Shown here: in pieces, positions 49,700 through 58,689 of the stretch
How positions within the stretch are numbered: the first letter of the stretch is position 1
Layout: each line of letters begins with the position of its first letter
From: Gammaproteobacteria bacterium
Lineage (GTDB): Bacteria; Pseudomonadota; Gammaproteobacteria; Eutrophobiales; Eutrophobiaceae
Length of the DNA: 64,000 nucleotides
NCBI GenBank assembly: GCA_030829955.1
Contig: JAURNY010000019.1
Coordinates: forward strand, 64,699-128,698
Direction of reading: 5' to 3'
Notes under the pieces: model-generated
What the model was told of the DNA's origin: nothing
Seen by the model: only the letters and a program-made list of their open reading frames with translations
The model's database searches: none
Position numbers and translations under genes: made by a program

Positions 49700-49717
49700 G
49701 TGTCATTAAGTTGTAAT
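49700..49717 (+). promoter_or_regulatory. Pho box upstream of phoB
   Basis: GTGTCATTAAGTTGTAAT, two half-sites 11 bases apart, close to the consensus CTGTCATAAAACTGTCAT. It lies 24 bases before the phoB start, so PhoB probably activates its own transcription. Confidence 0.65.
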
Positions 49718-49740
49718 ATTCTTCATATCTAATAGCCCGC

Positions 49741-50451
49741 ATGTTAGAAATAGAAATGCCAAAAGCTAAAGACAAAATACTCATCGTTGAGGATGAAGAA
49801 GCCATCAGAGACATGCTGGGCTATGCGCTCATGAAAGAAGGTTATGAGTGTTCTGAGGCGAATGATGTTGAAGAAGCAAGAAATAATCTGCAAACATCCC
49901 GACCCAATTTAATTTTGCTTGACTGGATGTTGCCGGGCATGAGCGGAATTGATTATGCAAAACGTTTGAGAATGGTGCCCGACACACGAGACATACCAAT
50001 AATCATGCTGACTGCTAAAGGCGAAGAGTCAGATAAGGTTAGGGGTCTTGAAACTGGTGCGGATGATTATATTACCAAGCCTTTTTCAACCAAAGAGTTA
50101 GTGGCGCGTGTCAAAGCGGTGCTTAGGCGTTACGAAAGTGATGATATCTCCGAGTTAGTTGAGGTGCAGGGTTTAAAGCTGGATCCAGCAACCTATCGCG
50201 TGACAGCTAATGACACGATAATTGATATCAGTCCAACGGAGTTCAAGTTATTGCACTTTTTTATTAGTCATCCTGAACGCGTTTATAGCCGTTCTCAGCT
50301 GCTCGATCAGGTTTGGGGTGAAAATGTGTATGTCGAAGAACGTACAGTTGATGTTCATATTCGTCGCTTACGAAAAACACTCGAGCCATTTGCTTACGAT
50401 CAATTTATTCAGACTGTTAGAAGCGTGGGTTACCGTTTTTCTGCAAAGTAA
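49741..50451 (+). CDS. phoB: Phosphate regulon response regulator PhoB
   Basis: OmpR-type activator of the phosphate regulon. The receiver domain has [15 protein letters not shown], the phosphorylated aspartate in [13 protein letters not shown], and [44 protein letters not shown]. The winged-helix domain has [42 protein letters not shown] and [10 protein letters not shown]. Length 236 aa; an ATG five codons in (49756) could also be used. PhoR follows after 27 bases. Confidence 0.97.
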   Translation: MLEIEMPKAKDKILIVEDEEAIRDMLGYALMKEGYECSEANDVEEARNNLQTSRPNLILLDWMLPGMSGIDYAKRLRMVPDTRDIPIIMLTAKGEESDKVRGLETGADDYITKPFSTKELVARVKAVLRRYESDDISELVEVQGLKLDPATYRVTANDTIIDISPTEFKLLHFFISHPERVYSRSQLLDQVWGENVYVEERTVDVHIRRLRKTLEPFAYDQFIQTVRSVGYRFSAK

Positions 50452-50478
50452 TTTATTTTTAACTAATATAGACTCTAT

Positions 50479-51795
50479 ATGAATGACGACATTAAACGCT
50501 TTATAGTCGTAATTCTTCTTTCATTCTTTGCCGGATTAATTACTGGCATGTATCTTTTTTGCCTTAGCCTTGGTCTATTTGCATTTATTTGTTGGCAATA
50601 TCAACAATATAAAAACATTTTAATCTGGTTAAAAAAACGAAATGAATCCTATGGTCCAGAGCAAACTGGCATGGTAGATGATATTTGTCGTGAAGTAGAT
50701 TCAATAAAAAAGCGACATAATATTAGGGAAAAAAAACTGGGTCTCTATTTAAAGCAGTTCCAAAACGCGACAAATGCGCTGCCTGATGCAATCGTTGTTC
50801 TTGGTGAACATGGTGAAATTGACTGGGCAAATAAAAAAGCCGAGGAATATCTTGGCATCATTTGGCCAAAAGATGCGAGCATGCGAATTTCCAATCTGGT
50901 TAGAAAAAATGAATTGGATAATTTTTTGAATGGTAGCAATACTCATGTGCAGCTTGGATTCGAACTTAAATCACCGGTAAATTCACAAGTGCAACTAGAA
51001 ATACGAATCAGTCCTTATGGCGAAATACAGAATTTATTAGTTGCTCGAGATATATCAAATATTGTCAAAACTAATCAAATGCGCAAAGACTTTATTGCGA
51101 ATGCTTCGCATGAATTGCGTACTCCGCTGACTGTAATATCGGGCTATTTAGAAAGTTTTGTTGACGATACATTATGCCCACAAGAGTGGTTGCCATATAT
51201 ACGACAAATGCGATCACAAACATCGCGTATGCAAAGTTTGATAGAGGATTTATTGACGCTTTCAAGTCTCGAGGCAAATCAAGGCAAGGCTGAAAAAGAC
51301 ATTGTTCAGGTGCCAATTATCATTTCAAATATTGTTAAGGAAGCGATCACTTTAAGCGGCTTATCCATGCATGAAATAAATGCTGAAATAGACGATAAAT
51401 TATTTATCTATGGGCACCAAAATCAATTATATAGTGCTTTTTCCAATATCATTTTTAATGCAGTGAGATATACCCCCGAAAAAACGGAAATCAGTATTTC
51501 ATGGTCAGCAGATGAATATGGTGCGCATTTAATCGTTGCTGACAATGGCAATGGTTTTGAGAAAGAACATATTCCAAGATTAACAGAGCGTTTTTATCGA
51601 ATTGATAAAGGCAGATCGAGAGAAAGGGGTGGCACAGGTTTGGGGTTGGCAATCGTTAAACATGTGATGGTCAGGCATGATGCGGATCTTCGAATCAAAA
51701 GTGAACCTGGAAAGGGTAGCGAGTTTTCCTGTCATTTTCCTGTACAAAGAATAATGATGAATGACATCAGTAAAGAACAGATTCTTGTTGGATAA
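50479..51795 (+). CDS. phoR: Phosphate regulon sensor kinase PhoR
   Basis: Membrane histidine kinase of 438 aa. Two closely spaced hydrophobic segments lie near the N-terminus (about 9-26 and 28-42) with a very short periplasmic loop, then a PAS domain (about 95-200: ALPDAIVVLGEHGEIDWANKKAEEYLG). The HisKA site is in ANASHELRTPLTVISGYLESF, followed by the ATPase boxes N (NIIFNAVRYTPE), G1 (VADNGNGF) and G2 (GGTGLGLAIVKHV). Like E. coli PhoR it lacks a large sensor loop, which suggests that signal comes through PstSCAB and PhoU. Confidence 0.96.
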   Translation: MNDDIKRFIVVILLSFFAGLITGMYLFCLSLGLFAFICWQYQQYKNILIWLKKRNESYGPEQTGMVDDICREVDSIKKRHNIREKKLGLYLKQFQNATNALPDAIVVLGEHGEIDWANKKAEEYLGIIWPKDASMRISNLVRKNELDNFLNGSNTHVQLGFELKSPVNSQVQLEIRISPYGEIQNLLVARDISNIVKTNQMRKDFIANASHELRTPLTVISGYLESFVDDTLCPQEWLPYIRQMRSQTSRMQSLIEDLLTLSSLEANQGKAEKDIVQVPIIISNIVKEAITLSGLSMHEINAEIDDKLFIYGHQNQLYSAFSNIIFNAVRYTPEKTEISISWSADEYGAHLIVADNGNGFEKEHIPRLTERFYRIDKGRSRERGGTGLGLAIVKHVMVRHDADLRIKSEPGKGSEFSCHFPVQRIMMNDISKEQILVG

Positions 51796-51832
51796 GTAGC
51801 TGTTTATAATGAATATAATTGTCACTATAAAT

Positions 51833-51872
51833 TTGTAATCAAACCGTAATATTTATGACACTACATTGTCAT
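51833..51872 (+). promoter_or_regulatory. Tandem Pho half-sites upstream of pstS
   Basis: TTGTAATCAAACCGTAAT (51833-51850) contains two half-sites 11 bases apart, and TTGTCAT (51866-51872) lies two helical turns further on. They sit 73-112 bases before pstS. This phasing suggests strong PhoB control of the periplasmic binding protein. Confidence 0.55.
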
Positions 51873-51944
51873 GTCAAATTTACATAATCCGCATTCTAAA
51901 ATTAATTTATGATTTTTGTAATTTATCTCAAGGAGATAGCGTAA

Positions 51945-52916
51945 ATGAATATGAAGAGAATTTCTGCTTTGATCATCACAGCAGCCACAATGTTGCCATT
52001 GAGCACGATAGCAGAAGACAAGGTCGATGCCGGTCTTCCTGACTATGCAAAAGCAAGCGGCGTATCGGGTAATATTAGTAGTGTTGGGTCTGACACTTTG
52101 GCTAACCTGATGACCCTTTGGGCCGAAGAATTCAAAAAGTTATACCCGAACGTTAATGTTCAAATACAGGCAGCCGGTTCATCAACTGCACCACCTGCGT
52201 TAACTGAAGGTACGTCGAACTTCGGACCAATGAGCCGCAAAATGAAAGATGGTGAATTAGCAGCTTTTGAAAGTAAATTTGGTTACAAACCAACGCCTGT
52301 GGGTGTGGCTATTGATGCGCTAGCCGTTTATGTAAATAAAGACAATCCAATTGAAGGTTTAAGCATTCCTCAGGTTGATGCGATGTTTTCTGCAACCCGT
52401 AAATGCGGTTATGCAAATGATATTACTACCTGGGGTGATGCTGGATTGACAGGAGAATGGGCAAACCGTCCTGTTCAGTTATATGGTCGCAACTCAGTGT
52501 CTGGTACCTACGGTTATTTTAAAAAGAAAGCGCTTTGTAAAGGCGACTACAAAGATAGCGTAAATGAACAACCAGGCTCTGCTTCTGTTGTACAAGGTAT
52601 TACCAAGTCAATTAATGGACTGGGTTACTCTGGTATTGGTTATAAAACCTCTGGCGTTAAAGCAGTTCCTCTTGCTAAAGAAGGCACTGATTACATTGCT
52701 GCTACACCAGAAAACGCATCTAATGGGTCTTATCCATTAGGTCGCTTCCTATATGTTTATGTCAACAAACAACCGAATAAACCATTGCCACCTCTTGAAG
52801 TAGAATTCATGAAAATGGTTTTATCCAAGACAGGTCAAATGGTTGTTGTGAAAGACGGTTATATTCCTTTGCCTGCTGCGGTAGCTGAAAAACAACTTTC
52901 ACAAATCATGCAATAA
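51945..52916 (+). CDS. pstS: Periplasmic phosphate-binding protein PstS
   Basis: Captures phosphate for the Pst importer. A signal peptide of about 23 residues (ending STIAED) is followed by [61 protein letters not shown] and [19 protein letters not shown], which form the phosphate pocket. Length 323 aa is normal. A strong AAGGAG ribosome site lies 9 bases before the ATG. A terminator after it separates pstS from pstCAB, allowing more binding protein than transporter. Confidence 0.96.
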   Translation: MNMKRISALIITAATMLPLSTIAEDKVDAGLPDYAKASGVSGNISSVGSDTLANLMTLWAEEFKKLYPNVNVQIQAAGSSTAPPALTEGTSNFGPMSRKMKDGELAAFESKFGYKPTPVGVAIDALAVYVNKDNPIEGLSIPQVDAMFSATRKCGYANDITTWGDAGLTGEWANRPVQLYGRNSVSGTYGYFKKKALCKGDYKDSVNEQPGSASVVQGITKSINGLGYSGIGYKTSGVKAVPLAKEGTDYIAATPENASNGSYPLGRFLYVYVNKQPNKPLPPLEVEFMKMVLSKTGQMVVVKDGYIPLPAAVAEKQLSQIMQ

Positions 52917-52944
52917 AACCACTTTCCCCTTCCGGAAAGAGAAT

Positions 52945-52969
52945 AAACCCCGCCTAGGCGGGGTTTTTT
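52945..52969 (+). terminator. Rho-independent terminator after pstS
   Basis: Arms AAACCCCGCC and GGCGGGGTTT around TA, followed by a T run. It lies 28 bases after the pstS stop and ends most pstS transcripts. Confidence 0.9.
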
Positions 52970-53077
52970 ATTTCTTGCAGGATTTCTCGATCATTTTCCT
53001 TCACAATGATAGGTGTAAGAGTATTAAATTGTCGCTAACGATAAAATTAAACATATATTTTTTAAGCATTCACATAT

Positions 53078-53095
53078 TTGTCATAAAGTCTTATT
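53078..53095 (+). promoter_or_regulatory. Pho box upstream of pstC
   Basis: TTGTCATAAAGTCTTATT: the first half-site is nearly perfect, the second weaker. It lies 13 bases before the pstC start and gives the pstCAB-phoU-ppk transcript its own PhoB input after the pstS terminator. Confidence 0.5.
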
Positions 53096-53108
53096 AAACT
53101 GAGCGACC

Positions 53109-55397
53109 ATGAGTAAAAACGACATTTCAATTACTGAATCTGTATTGCCTGACTTTAATTCGGCAAAGGCGCGAAATCACCGGAATAAAAGGCATATCAA
53201 TGATGTGATTACTCGCTATCTAATGTCTTTTGGTGGCGTTAGTGTCATTATCGCGATAGTGCTAATTGCCTTTTACCTGTTTTATGTGGTTTTTCCGATG
53301 TTTATGCCGGCCAAGGTAAAAGAATTCGGTAATTATGCTGTTCCTGGCGATGTTCAGCAAAGAACCATTTATTTCACTATGGAAGAGCAGCACGAGATTG
53401 CTATTCGTGTTACCGATAAGGGAGAGGTCGTTTTTTTTGAAACAAAGGACGGTAGTGTTCGAGACAAATTGAAGCTGCCCATTCCTGAGAATGTAGAAAT
53501 CACTTCGTTTTCGAGTGGTGACCCTACCCAGCGTACTTTGGCACTAGGTCTATCAGACGGTAGTGTCATCCTGTTTCAACATAATTATCAGGTAACCTAT
53601 CCAAATGACGAGCGATTGATTACGCCGGGCTTGTTCTTTCCATATGGTGAAACGCCAACGAGTCTATTTGATGAAGCAACTCCGATTAACTTTTTAACCG
53701 TGCAGTATGATGGCGAGATGGCAACAATCATTGCAGTGTCGGAATCTGCAAAGGCAAAAATATTAAACATTACCCGAGAAGAGTCTTTTCTCAGTGATGA
53801 AGTTGAAATAACTCGCAAGCAATCTGAGCTTTTACTCGAAACGCCAAGCCTGGTCTCGATGCGCATGGATGTTGAGCAGCGTGATTTATATGTTGCGGGC
53901 AGTGGCGGAAATATTTTCTTTTATGATATTAGTAACAAAAGTAATCCTTCGCTCGTGGATAAAGTCAGAGCGGTTAGCAGTAATGAGCGAATCACTTCTC
54001 TCGAATTTCTAGCGGGTGGCATCTCGATTCTGGTTGGTGATAGCACAGGTAAAATTAGTCAGTGGTTTCCGGTTAGAAATGAAGCAAATGAATATAGCCT
54101 TGAGAAGGTAAGGTCATTTAATAAAAACAAATCACCGATTGTATCTATTGTTCCCGAATATTTTCGCAAAGCATTTGTAGCGGTTGATGAGAAAGGGCAT
54201 CTTGGTTTATTTCATACCACTGCCGAAAGAGTCGTCTATTTCAGTAAATTAAAGCAGGACAATGTCGAGGCTATCGGTATAGCGCCAAGAGCAAATGCTA
54301 TTGTATATCAGGACAGCAATACTGATTCATTGCATTATCTAGATGTACATAATAAACACCCTGAAATTTCCTGGAAATCTATCTGGGGCAAGGTCTGGTA
54401 TGAAAGTAGAGCCGGGCCCGAATATATTTGGCAGTCTTCTTCAGCAAGTAGTGTATTTGAACCAAAGTTCAGCTTAACGCCATTAGTATTTGGTACATTG
54501 AAAGCAGCTTTTTATGCCATGTTGATCGCGATGCCGCTGGCAATTCTTGGTGCAATGTATACGGCCTACTTTATGGCGCCCAAGATGCGTCAGGTCGTAA
54601 AACCTACCATTGAAATCATGGAAGCCCTGCCAACCGTTATTCTTGGTTTTCTTGCCGGTTTATGGCTAGCTCCTTTTGTAGAAAAGCATTTGCCCGGCAC
54701 ATTTATGGTATTCATCTTGGTGCCGTTGTCAGTTTTGGCCGCGGCTGCTTTATGGGAATTTGTGCCGGAAAGAATCAAACATGTTATTCCTGAAGGTTGG
54801 GAAGCAGTTTTATTAATACCGGTCGTTTTATTGTCAGCATTAACCGCAATTTTATTGAGCCAGCCTGTAGAAAACCTCTTTTTCGGCGGCAACATGCCAT
54901 TATGGTTAAGCACGGAGCTTGGTATTACTTACGATCAACGTAATTCACTTGTTGTTGGTTTTGCTATGGGTTTTGCAGTCATTCCGACGATTTTCTCGAT
55001 TAGTGAAGATGCTGTTTACAGTGTACCTAAACATTTAACGTCGGGCTCATTGGCATTGGGTGCCACGCCGTGGCAAACCATGGTTCGAGTAGTGTTGTTA
55101 ACGGCAAGTCCGGGTATTTTTTCAGCGGTCATGATCGGTATGGGTCGTGCTGTAGGTGAAACCATGATTGTGGTGATGGCGACAGGTAATACTGCAATTA
55201 TGGATCTAAATATTTTTCAGGGTTTTCGCGCCTTATCGGCAAACATTGCGGTAGAGATGCCAGAGTCTGAAGTCGGGAGTACACATTACCGAGTTCTCTT
55301 TTTAGCAGGTCTCGTTTTATTTATCGCGACGTTTTGTTTTAACACAGTTGCCGAAGTAGTAAGGCAACGATTAAGAAATAAATACAGCTCACTTTAA
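53109..55397 (+). CDS. pstC: Phosphate ABC transporter permease PstC, long form with large periplasmic domain
   Basis: Inner-membrane permease. At 762 aa it is more than twice the size of E. coli PstC (about 320 aa). After an N-terminal helix (about 38-62) comes a region of about 380 residues (65-447) without membrane segments, built of short strand-rich repeats (QRTLALGLSDGSVILFQ, RDLYVAGSGGNIFFYD) that look propeller-like. The permease domain follows from about 455 with ALPTVILGFLAGLWLAP and a second extra loop (about 545-610), then the coupling helix region LTSGSLALGATPWQTMVRVVL. Long PstC forms are known in Pseudomonas-like bacteria; what the domain binds is unknown. Confidence 0.9.
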   Translation: MSKNDISITESVLPDFNSAKARNHRNKRHINDVITRYLMSFGGVSVIIAIVLIAFYLFYVVFPMFMPAKVKEFGNYAVPGDVQQRTIYFTMEEQHEIAIRVTDKGEVVFFETKDGSVRDKLKLPIPENVEITSFSSGDPTQRTLALGLSDGSVILFQHNYQVTYPNDERLITPGLFFPYGETPTSLFDEATPINFLTVQYDGEMATIIAVSESAKAKILNITREESFLSDEVEITRKQSELLLETPSLVSMRMDVEQRDLYVAGSGGNIFFYDISNKSNPSLVDKVRAVSSNERITSLEFLAGGISILVGDSTGKISQWFPVRNEANEYSLEKVRSFNKNKSPIVSIVPEYFRKAFVAVDEKGHLGLFHTTAERVVYFSKLKQDNVEAIGIAPRANAIVYQDSNTDSLHYLDVHNKHPEISWKSIWGKVWYESRAGPEYIWQSSSASSVFEPKFSLTPLVFGTLKAAFYAMLIAMPLAILGAMYTAYFMAPKMRQVVKPTIEIMEALPTVILGFLAGLWLAPFVEKHLPGTFMVFILVPLSVLAAAALWEFVPERIKHVIPEGWEAVLLIPVVLLSALTAILLSQPVENLFFGGNMPLWLSTELGITYDQRNSLVVGFAMGFAVIPTIFSISEDAVYSVPKHLTSGSLALGATPWQTMVRVVLLTASPGIFSAVMIGMGRAVGETMIVVMATGNTAIMDLNIFQGFRALSANIAVEMPESEVGSTHYRVLFLAGLVLFIATFCFNTVAEVVRQRLRNKYSSL

Positions 55398-55400
55398 TTA

Positions 55401-57056
55401 ATGAATACACAAATCAAAAATTGGTTTTCGTCAGGGCGACCTTATGTCTGGTTAAATGCTGGCGCAGTAACAGTGTCTGCAATAATGGTTATAGGTTTAT
55501 TGTTGTTAATTGCTGTACGTGGGCTGGAGCATTTTTGGCCGGCTGATATTGCCGTGTTTGATTATTATGCTGAACCTGATGCTGAGAAGGTTAGTTACAT
55601 GGGTGAATATATTGACCGTGATACTGTCACTCGTGCGCGTGCAGGTAACATTAAATATGAAGGCGATGAATTTACCCGTTACCTTTTAAAGATTGGTAAT
55701 CGTGATGTTTATGGACTGGACTTTGCCTGGGTGATTGGTGCTGGTATTAAAAATGAAAGTTATCCGGAAGATGCAACAATTATTGAACGACGTGAATGGG
55801 GTAATCTACACGGCTTTATTAAAAGCGTGACTGTGAATGGGCAGACAATCGAATCAGGAGATATTTGGCAAACATTTCAAGAGACGGTAGAGGCGAGCAA
55901 TAAGATACATGAAGAGATTCGTCATATAGAAAAAGATTTAATTGGTGCTATCAATTACAAGATGGAACGATTACGACTTCAGGAACGTCGTCTCGAAATA
56001 AAAGGCAATAAAACACCGGAAGAGTTGGCTGATCTTGAAAGCAAGCGCGCAGAGCTGCAGAGCGAATATAATGTATACACAGAACAACTTGCCAAGCTGT
56101 ATAAGGAGTTTAATGAGCCGTTCTTTGTCGCTGTATTAGCGGGTGGCAAGGAAAAAACGGTTAATTTTTCTATAGTCGTGCGCGCCTTTCGACCAAATGC
56201 CATGAGCGTATTCGACAAGATCGGTTTTTATTTTGAAAAACTCTGGGAATTCCTTTCTGATGAGCCCAGAGAAGCCAATACCGAGGGCGGCATTTTTCCG
56301 GCTATATTTGGTACGGTATTGATGGTTATCATCATGTCTATATTAGTTACGCCGTTTGGTGTCGTAGCTGCTGTTTATTTACGGGAATATGCTTCTCAGG
56401 GTCCTTTCACGCGTTTAGTACGGATTGCGGTAAACAACCTTGCTGGCGTGCCATCTGTTGTCTATGGAGTATTTGGTCTTGGTTTTTTTGTCTATTTTCT
56501 TGGCGGCAGTATTGACCAATTATTTTTTAAAGCATCATTACCCGCACCTACCTTTGGCACACCTGGGTTGCTTTGGGCATCTTTAACACTGGCAATTCTG
56601 ACGGTGCCGGTAGTGATTGTTGCAACTGAAGAAGGCTTGTCTCGTGTGCCGCGTGCAATTAGAGAAGGTAGTCTGGCAGTAGGCGCTACCAAGGCTGAAA
56701 CGATGTGGCGCACAGTATTACCAATGACGGCGCCAGCGATGATTACCGGGTTAATTCTGGCAGTAGCGCGAGCGGCAGGAGAGGTCGCGCCGTTAATGTT
56801 GGTGGGTGTCGTTAAGTTGGCGCCTTCATTGCCATTAGACGCTAATGCGCCGTTTTTACATTTGGATAGAAAATTTATGCACCTTGGTTTTCACATTTAT
56901 GACGTTGGCTTTCAGAGCCCTAACGTGGAAGCTGCCAGACCATTGGTTTATGCTACAGCTTTATTATTAGTGCTGCTGATCATCGTATTAAACCTGACGG
57001 CAATCCGAATTAGAAATAATTTGCGGGAGAAATATCGTGCAGCAGAACAAAACTAA
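55401..57056 (+). CDS. pstA: Phosphate ABC transporter permease PstA, long form with coiled-coil insertion
   Basis: Second permease subunit, 551 aa against about 300 in E. coli. After a first helix (about 18-40) lies an extracytoplasmic insertion of about 250 residues. It includes a long charged helical stretch (about 160-236, rich in Glu, Lys, Leu and Arg: [21 protein letters not shown] and [18 protein letters not shown]) that should form a coiled coil. The permease domain starts near 296 ([23 protein letters not shown]), with [18 protein letters not shown] and [26 protein letters not shown]. It overlaps pstB by 20 bases. The insertion may pair with that of PstC. Confidence 0.9.
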   Translation: MNTQIKNWFSSGRPYVWLNAGAVTVSAIMVIGLLLLIAVRGLEHFWPADIAVFDYYAEPDAEKVSYMGEYIDRDTVTRARAGNIKYEGDEFTRYLLKIGNRDVYGLDFAWVIGAGIKNESYPEDATIIERREWGNLHGFIKSVTVNGQTIESGDIWQTFQETVEASNKIHEEIRHIEKDLIGAINYKMERLRLQERRLEIKGNKTPEELADLESKRAELQSEYNVYTEQLAKLYKEFNEPFFVAVLAGGKEKTVNFSIVVRAFRPNAMSVFDKIGFYFEKLWEFLSDEPREANTEGGIFPAIFGTVLMVIIMSILVTPFGVVAAVYLREYASQGPFTRLVRIAVNNLAGVPSVVYGVFGLGFFVYFLGGSIDQLFFKASLPAPTFGTPGLLWASLTLAILTVPVVIVATEEGLSRVPRAIREGSLAVGATKAETMWRTVLPMTAPAMITGLILAVARAAGEVAPLMLVGVVKLAPSLPLDANAPFLHLDRKFMHLGFHIYDVGFQSPNVEAARPLVYATALLLVLLIIVLNLTAIRIRNNLREKYRAAEQN

Positions 57057-57936
57057 TACCCTGGAAGTGGATGAGACTGGAGAAGAGGCTGTGAACGACA
57101 ATATTGACTCTACACCTACACACGCGATCAACCTTGGCAATATTGTTGATAGCAGTGGTGAAAGAGTTACTCTTGCTGATGAAAAAATAGCAATAGAGGT
57201 GAGTGACTTTAACCTTTTTTACGGTGATAAGCAGGCGCTGAAGTCAATCAATATGACCATCCCGGAAAAAAAGGTAACCGCCTTTATCGGTCCAAGTGGT
57301 TGCGGCAAGTCAACATTGTTGCGCTGTTTTAATCGAATGAACGATTTGATAGATAGCGTCAGTGTTAATGGCCAAATTAAAATTGATGACCGTGATATTT
57401 TTGATAAAACGATTAATGTTGCTGAGTTAAGGCGTCGTGTCGGGATGGTGTTTCAAAAGCCAAATCCGTTTCCAAAGTCTATCTATGAAAATGTCGCTTA
57501 TGGTTTGCGTATTCAGGGTGTAAATGATCGACGAACTCTGGACGCCGTTGTTGAAAAATCACTCAAAGGTGCAGCATTATGGGATGAGGTTAAAGATCGT
57601 CTCGATGATCTTGCGATGGGATTATCTGGCGGTCAACAACAACGTCTGGTTATCGCCCGGGCGATTGCGATAGAACCTGAAATCATTTTATTGGATGAAC
57701 CTGCGTCGGCGCTTGATCCGATATCAACACTAAAGATTGAAGAACTTATTTATGAACTAAAAGAAAAATTTACCATTGTCATCGTCACACATAATATGCA
57801 ACAAGCTGCACGAGTTTCAGATTACACAGCTTATATGTATTTAGGCGAGTTGGTTGAATTTAACGATACCAGTACGTTATTCACTAATCCTAATGAAAAG
57901 ATGACAGAAGATTACATTACTGGTCGTTATGGTTAA
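57037..57936 (+). CDS. pstB: Phosphate ABC transporter ATP-binding protein PstB
   Basis: ATPase of the Pst importer. An N-terminal extension of about 50 residues, longer than in E. coli PstB, precedes [19 protein letters not shown]. Walker A is GPSGCGKST, the Q-loop is [20 protein letters not shown], the signature [16 protein letters not shown] and Walker [14 protein letters not shown]. The likely start is the GTG at 57037, 7 bases after GGGAG, inside the end of pstA. Length 299 aa. Confidence 0.97.
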   Translation: MQQNKTNTLEVDETGEEAVNDNIDSTPTHAINLGNIVDSSGERVTLADEKIAIEVSDFNLFYGDKQALKSINMTIPEKKVTAFIGPSGCGKSTLLRCFNRMNDLIDSVSVNGQIKIDDRDIFDKTINVAELRRRVGMVFQKPNPFPKSIYENVAYGLRIQGVNDRRTLDAVVEKSLKGAALWDEVKDRLDDLAMGLSGGQQQRLVIARAIAIEPEIILLDEPASALDPISTLKIEELIYELKEKFTIVIVTHNMQQAARVSDYTAYMYLGELVEFNDTSTLFTNPNEKMTEDYITGRYG

Positions 57937-57951
57937 CAGGAGACTTGAGCC

Positions 57952-58677
57952 ATGCCAAATAGTTTACAAAGTAATCATATCTCCAGTCGTTTTGATCAAG
58001 ATTTACAAAATGTACTCAGTAATGTTTTGTCGATGGGTGGTATTGCCGAAGAGCAGTTGTTGAACGCTATTGAGGCACTGGTAAATAGTGATGTTGGTCT
58101 TGCTACGGAGGTTGTTGAAAAAGAAATACAGGTCAATACGCAGGAAGTTAAAATTGACCAGGAATGCACACAAATTCTGGCGCGACGTCAGCCTGCAGCA
58201 AGAGACTTGCGCTTACTGATGGCAATTATCAAGACCATTACCGATCTTGAGCGTATTGGTGATGAGGCACAAAAGATTGCAAAACGCAGTATTGATTTGA
58301 CAGAAAAAGAAGGTGGACCCAGAGCATATTACATAAGCATCAAGGCAATGGGGCATTTAGTAAGTAGTATGCTTCATGATGCACTCGATGCATTCGCCAG
58401 AATGGACTCTAAAAGCGCATTACAAGTCGCTAACAAGGAACCTGAATCAGATGACCAATATAGTGCCATCATGCGACAGTTAATTACCTATATGATGGAA
58501 GATGCGAGAAATATTTCTGGTGCGCTGGATGCGGTTTGGGTTATTAGAGCGCTCGAGAGAATTGGTGATCACGCGAGGAATATTTGCGAATACGTTATTT
58601 ATTTTGTTGAAGGCAAAGATGTTCGACACATCAGTCTGGATCAAATTGAAAAAGAAGTAATTAATAAAAATAAATAA
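57952..58677 (+). CDS. phoU: Phosphate signalling regulator PhoU
   Basis: Negative regulator linking Pst transport to PhoR. The 241-aa all-helical protein has two related halves with the metal-binding motifs DLERIGDEAQKIAKRS and ALERIGDHARNICEYVIYF. AGGAG lies 9 bases before the ATG. It follows pstB by 15 bases. Confidence 0.96.
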   Translation: MPNSLQSNHISSRFDQDLQNVLSNVLSMGGIAEEQLLNAIEALVNSDVGLATEVVEKEIQVNTQEVKIDQECTQILARRQPAARDLRLLMAIIKTITDLERIGDEAQKIAKRSIDLTEKEGGPRAYYISIKAMGHLVSSMLHDALDAFARMDSKSALQVANKEPESDDQYSAIMRQLITYMMEDARNISGALDAVWVIRALERIGDHARNICEYVIYFVEGKDVRHISLDQIEKEVINKNK

Positions 58678-58689
58678 TGTTGTTTAACC

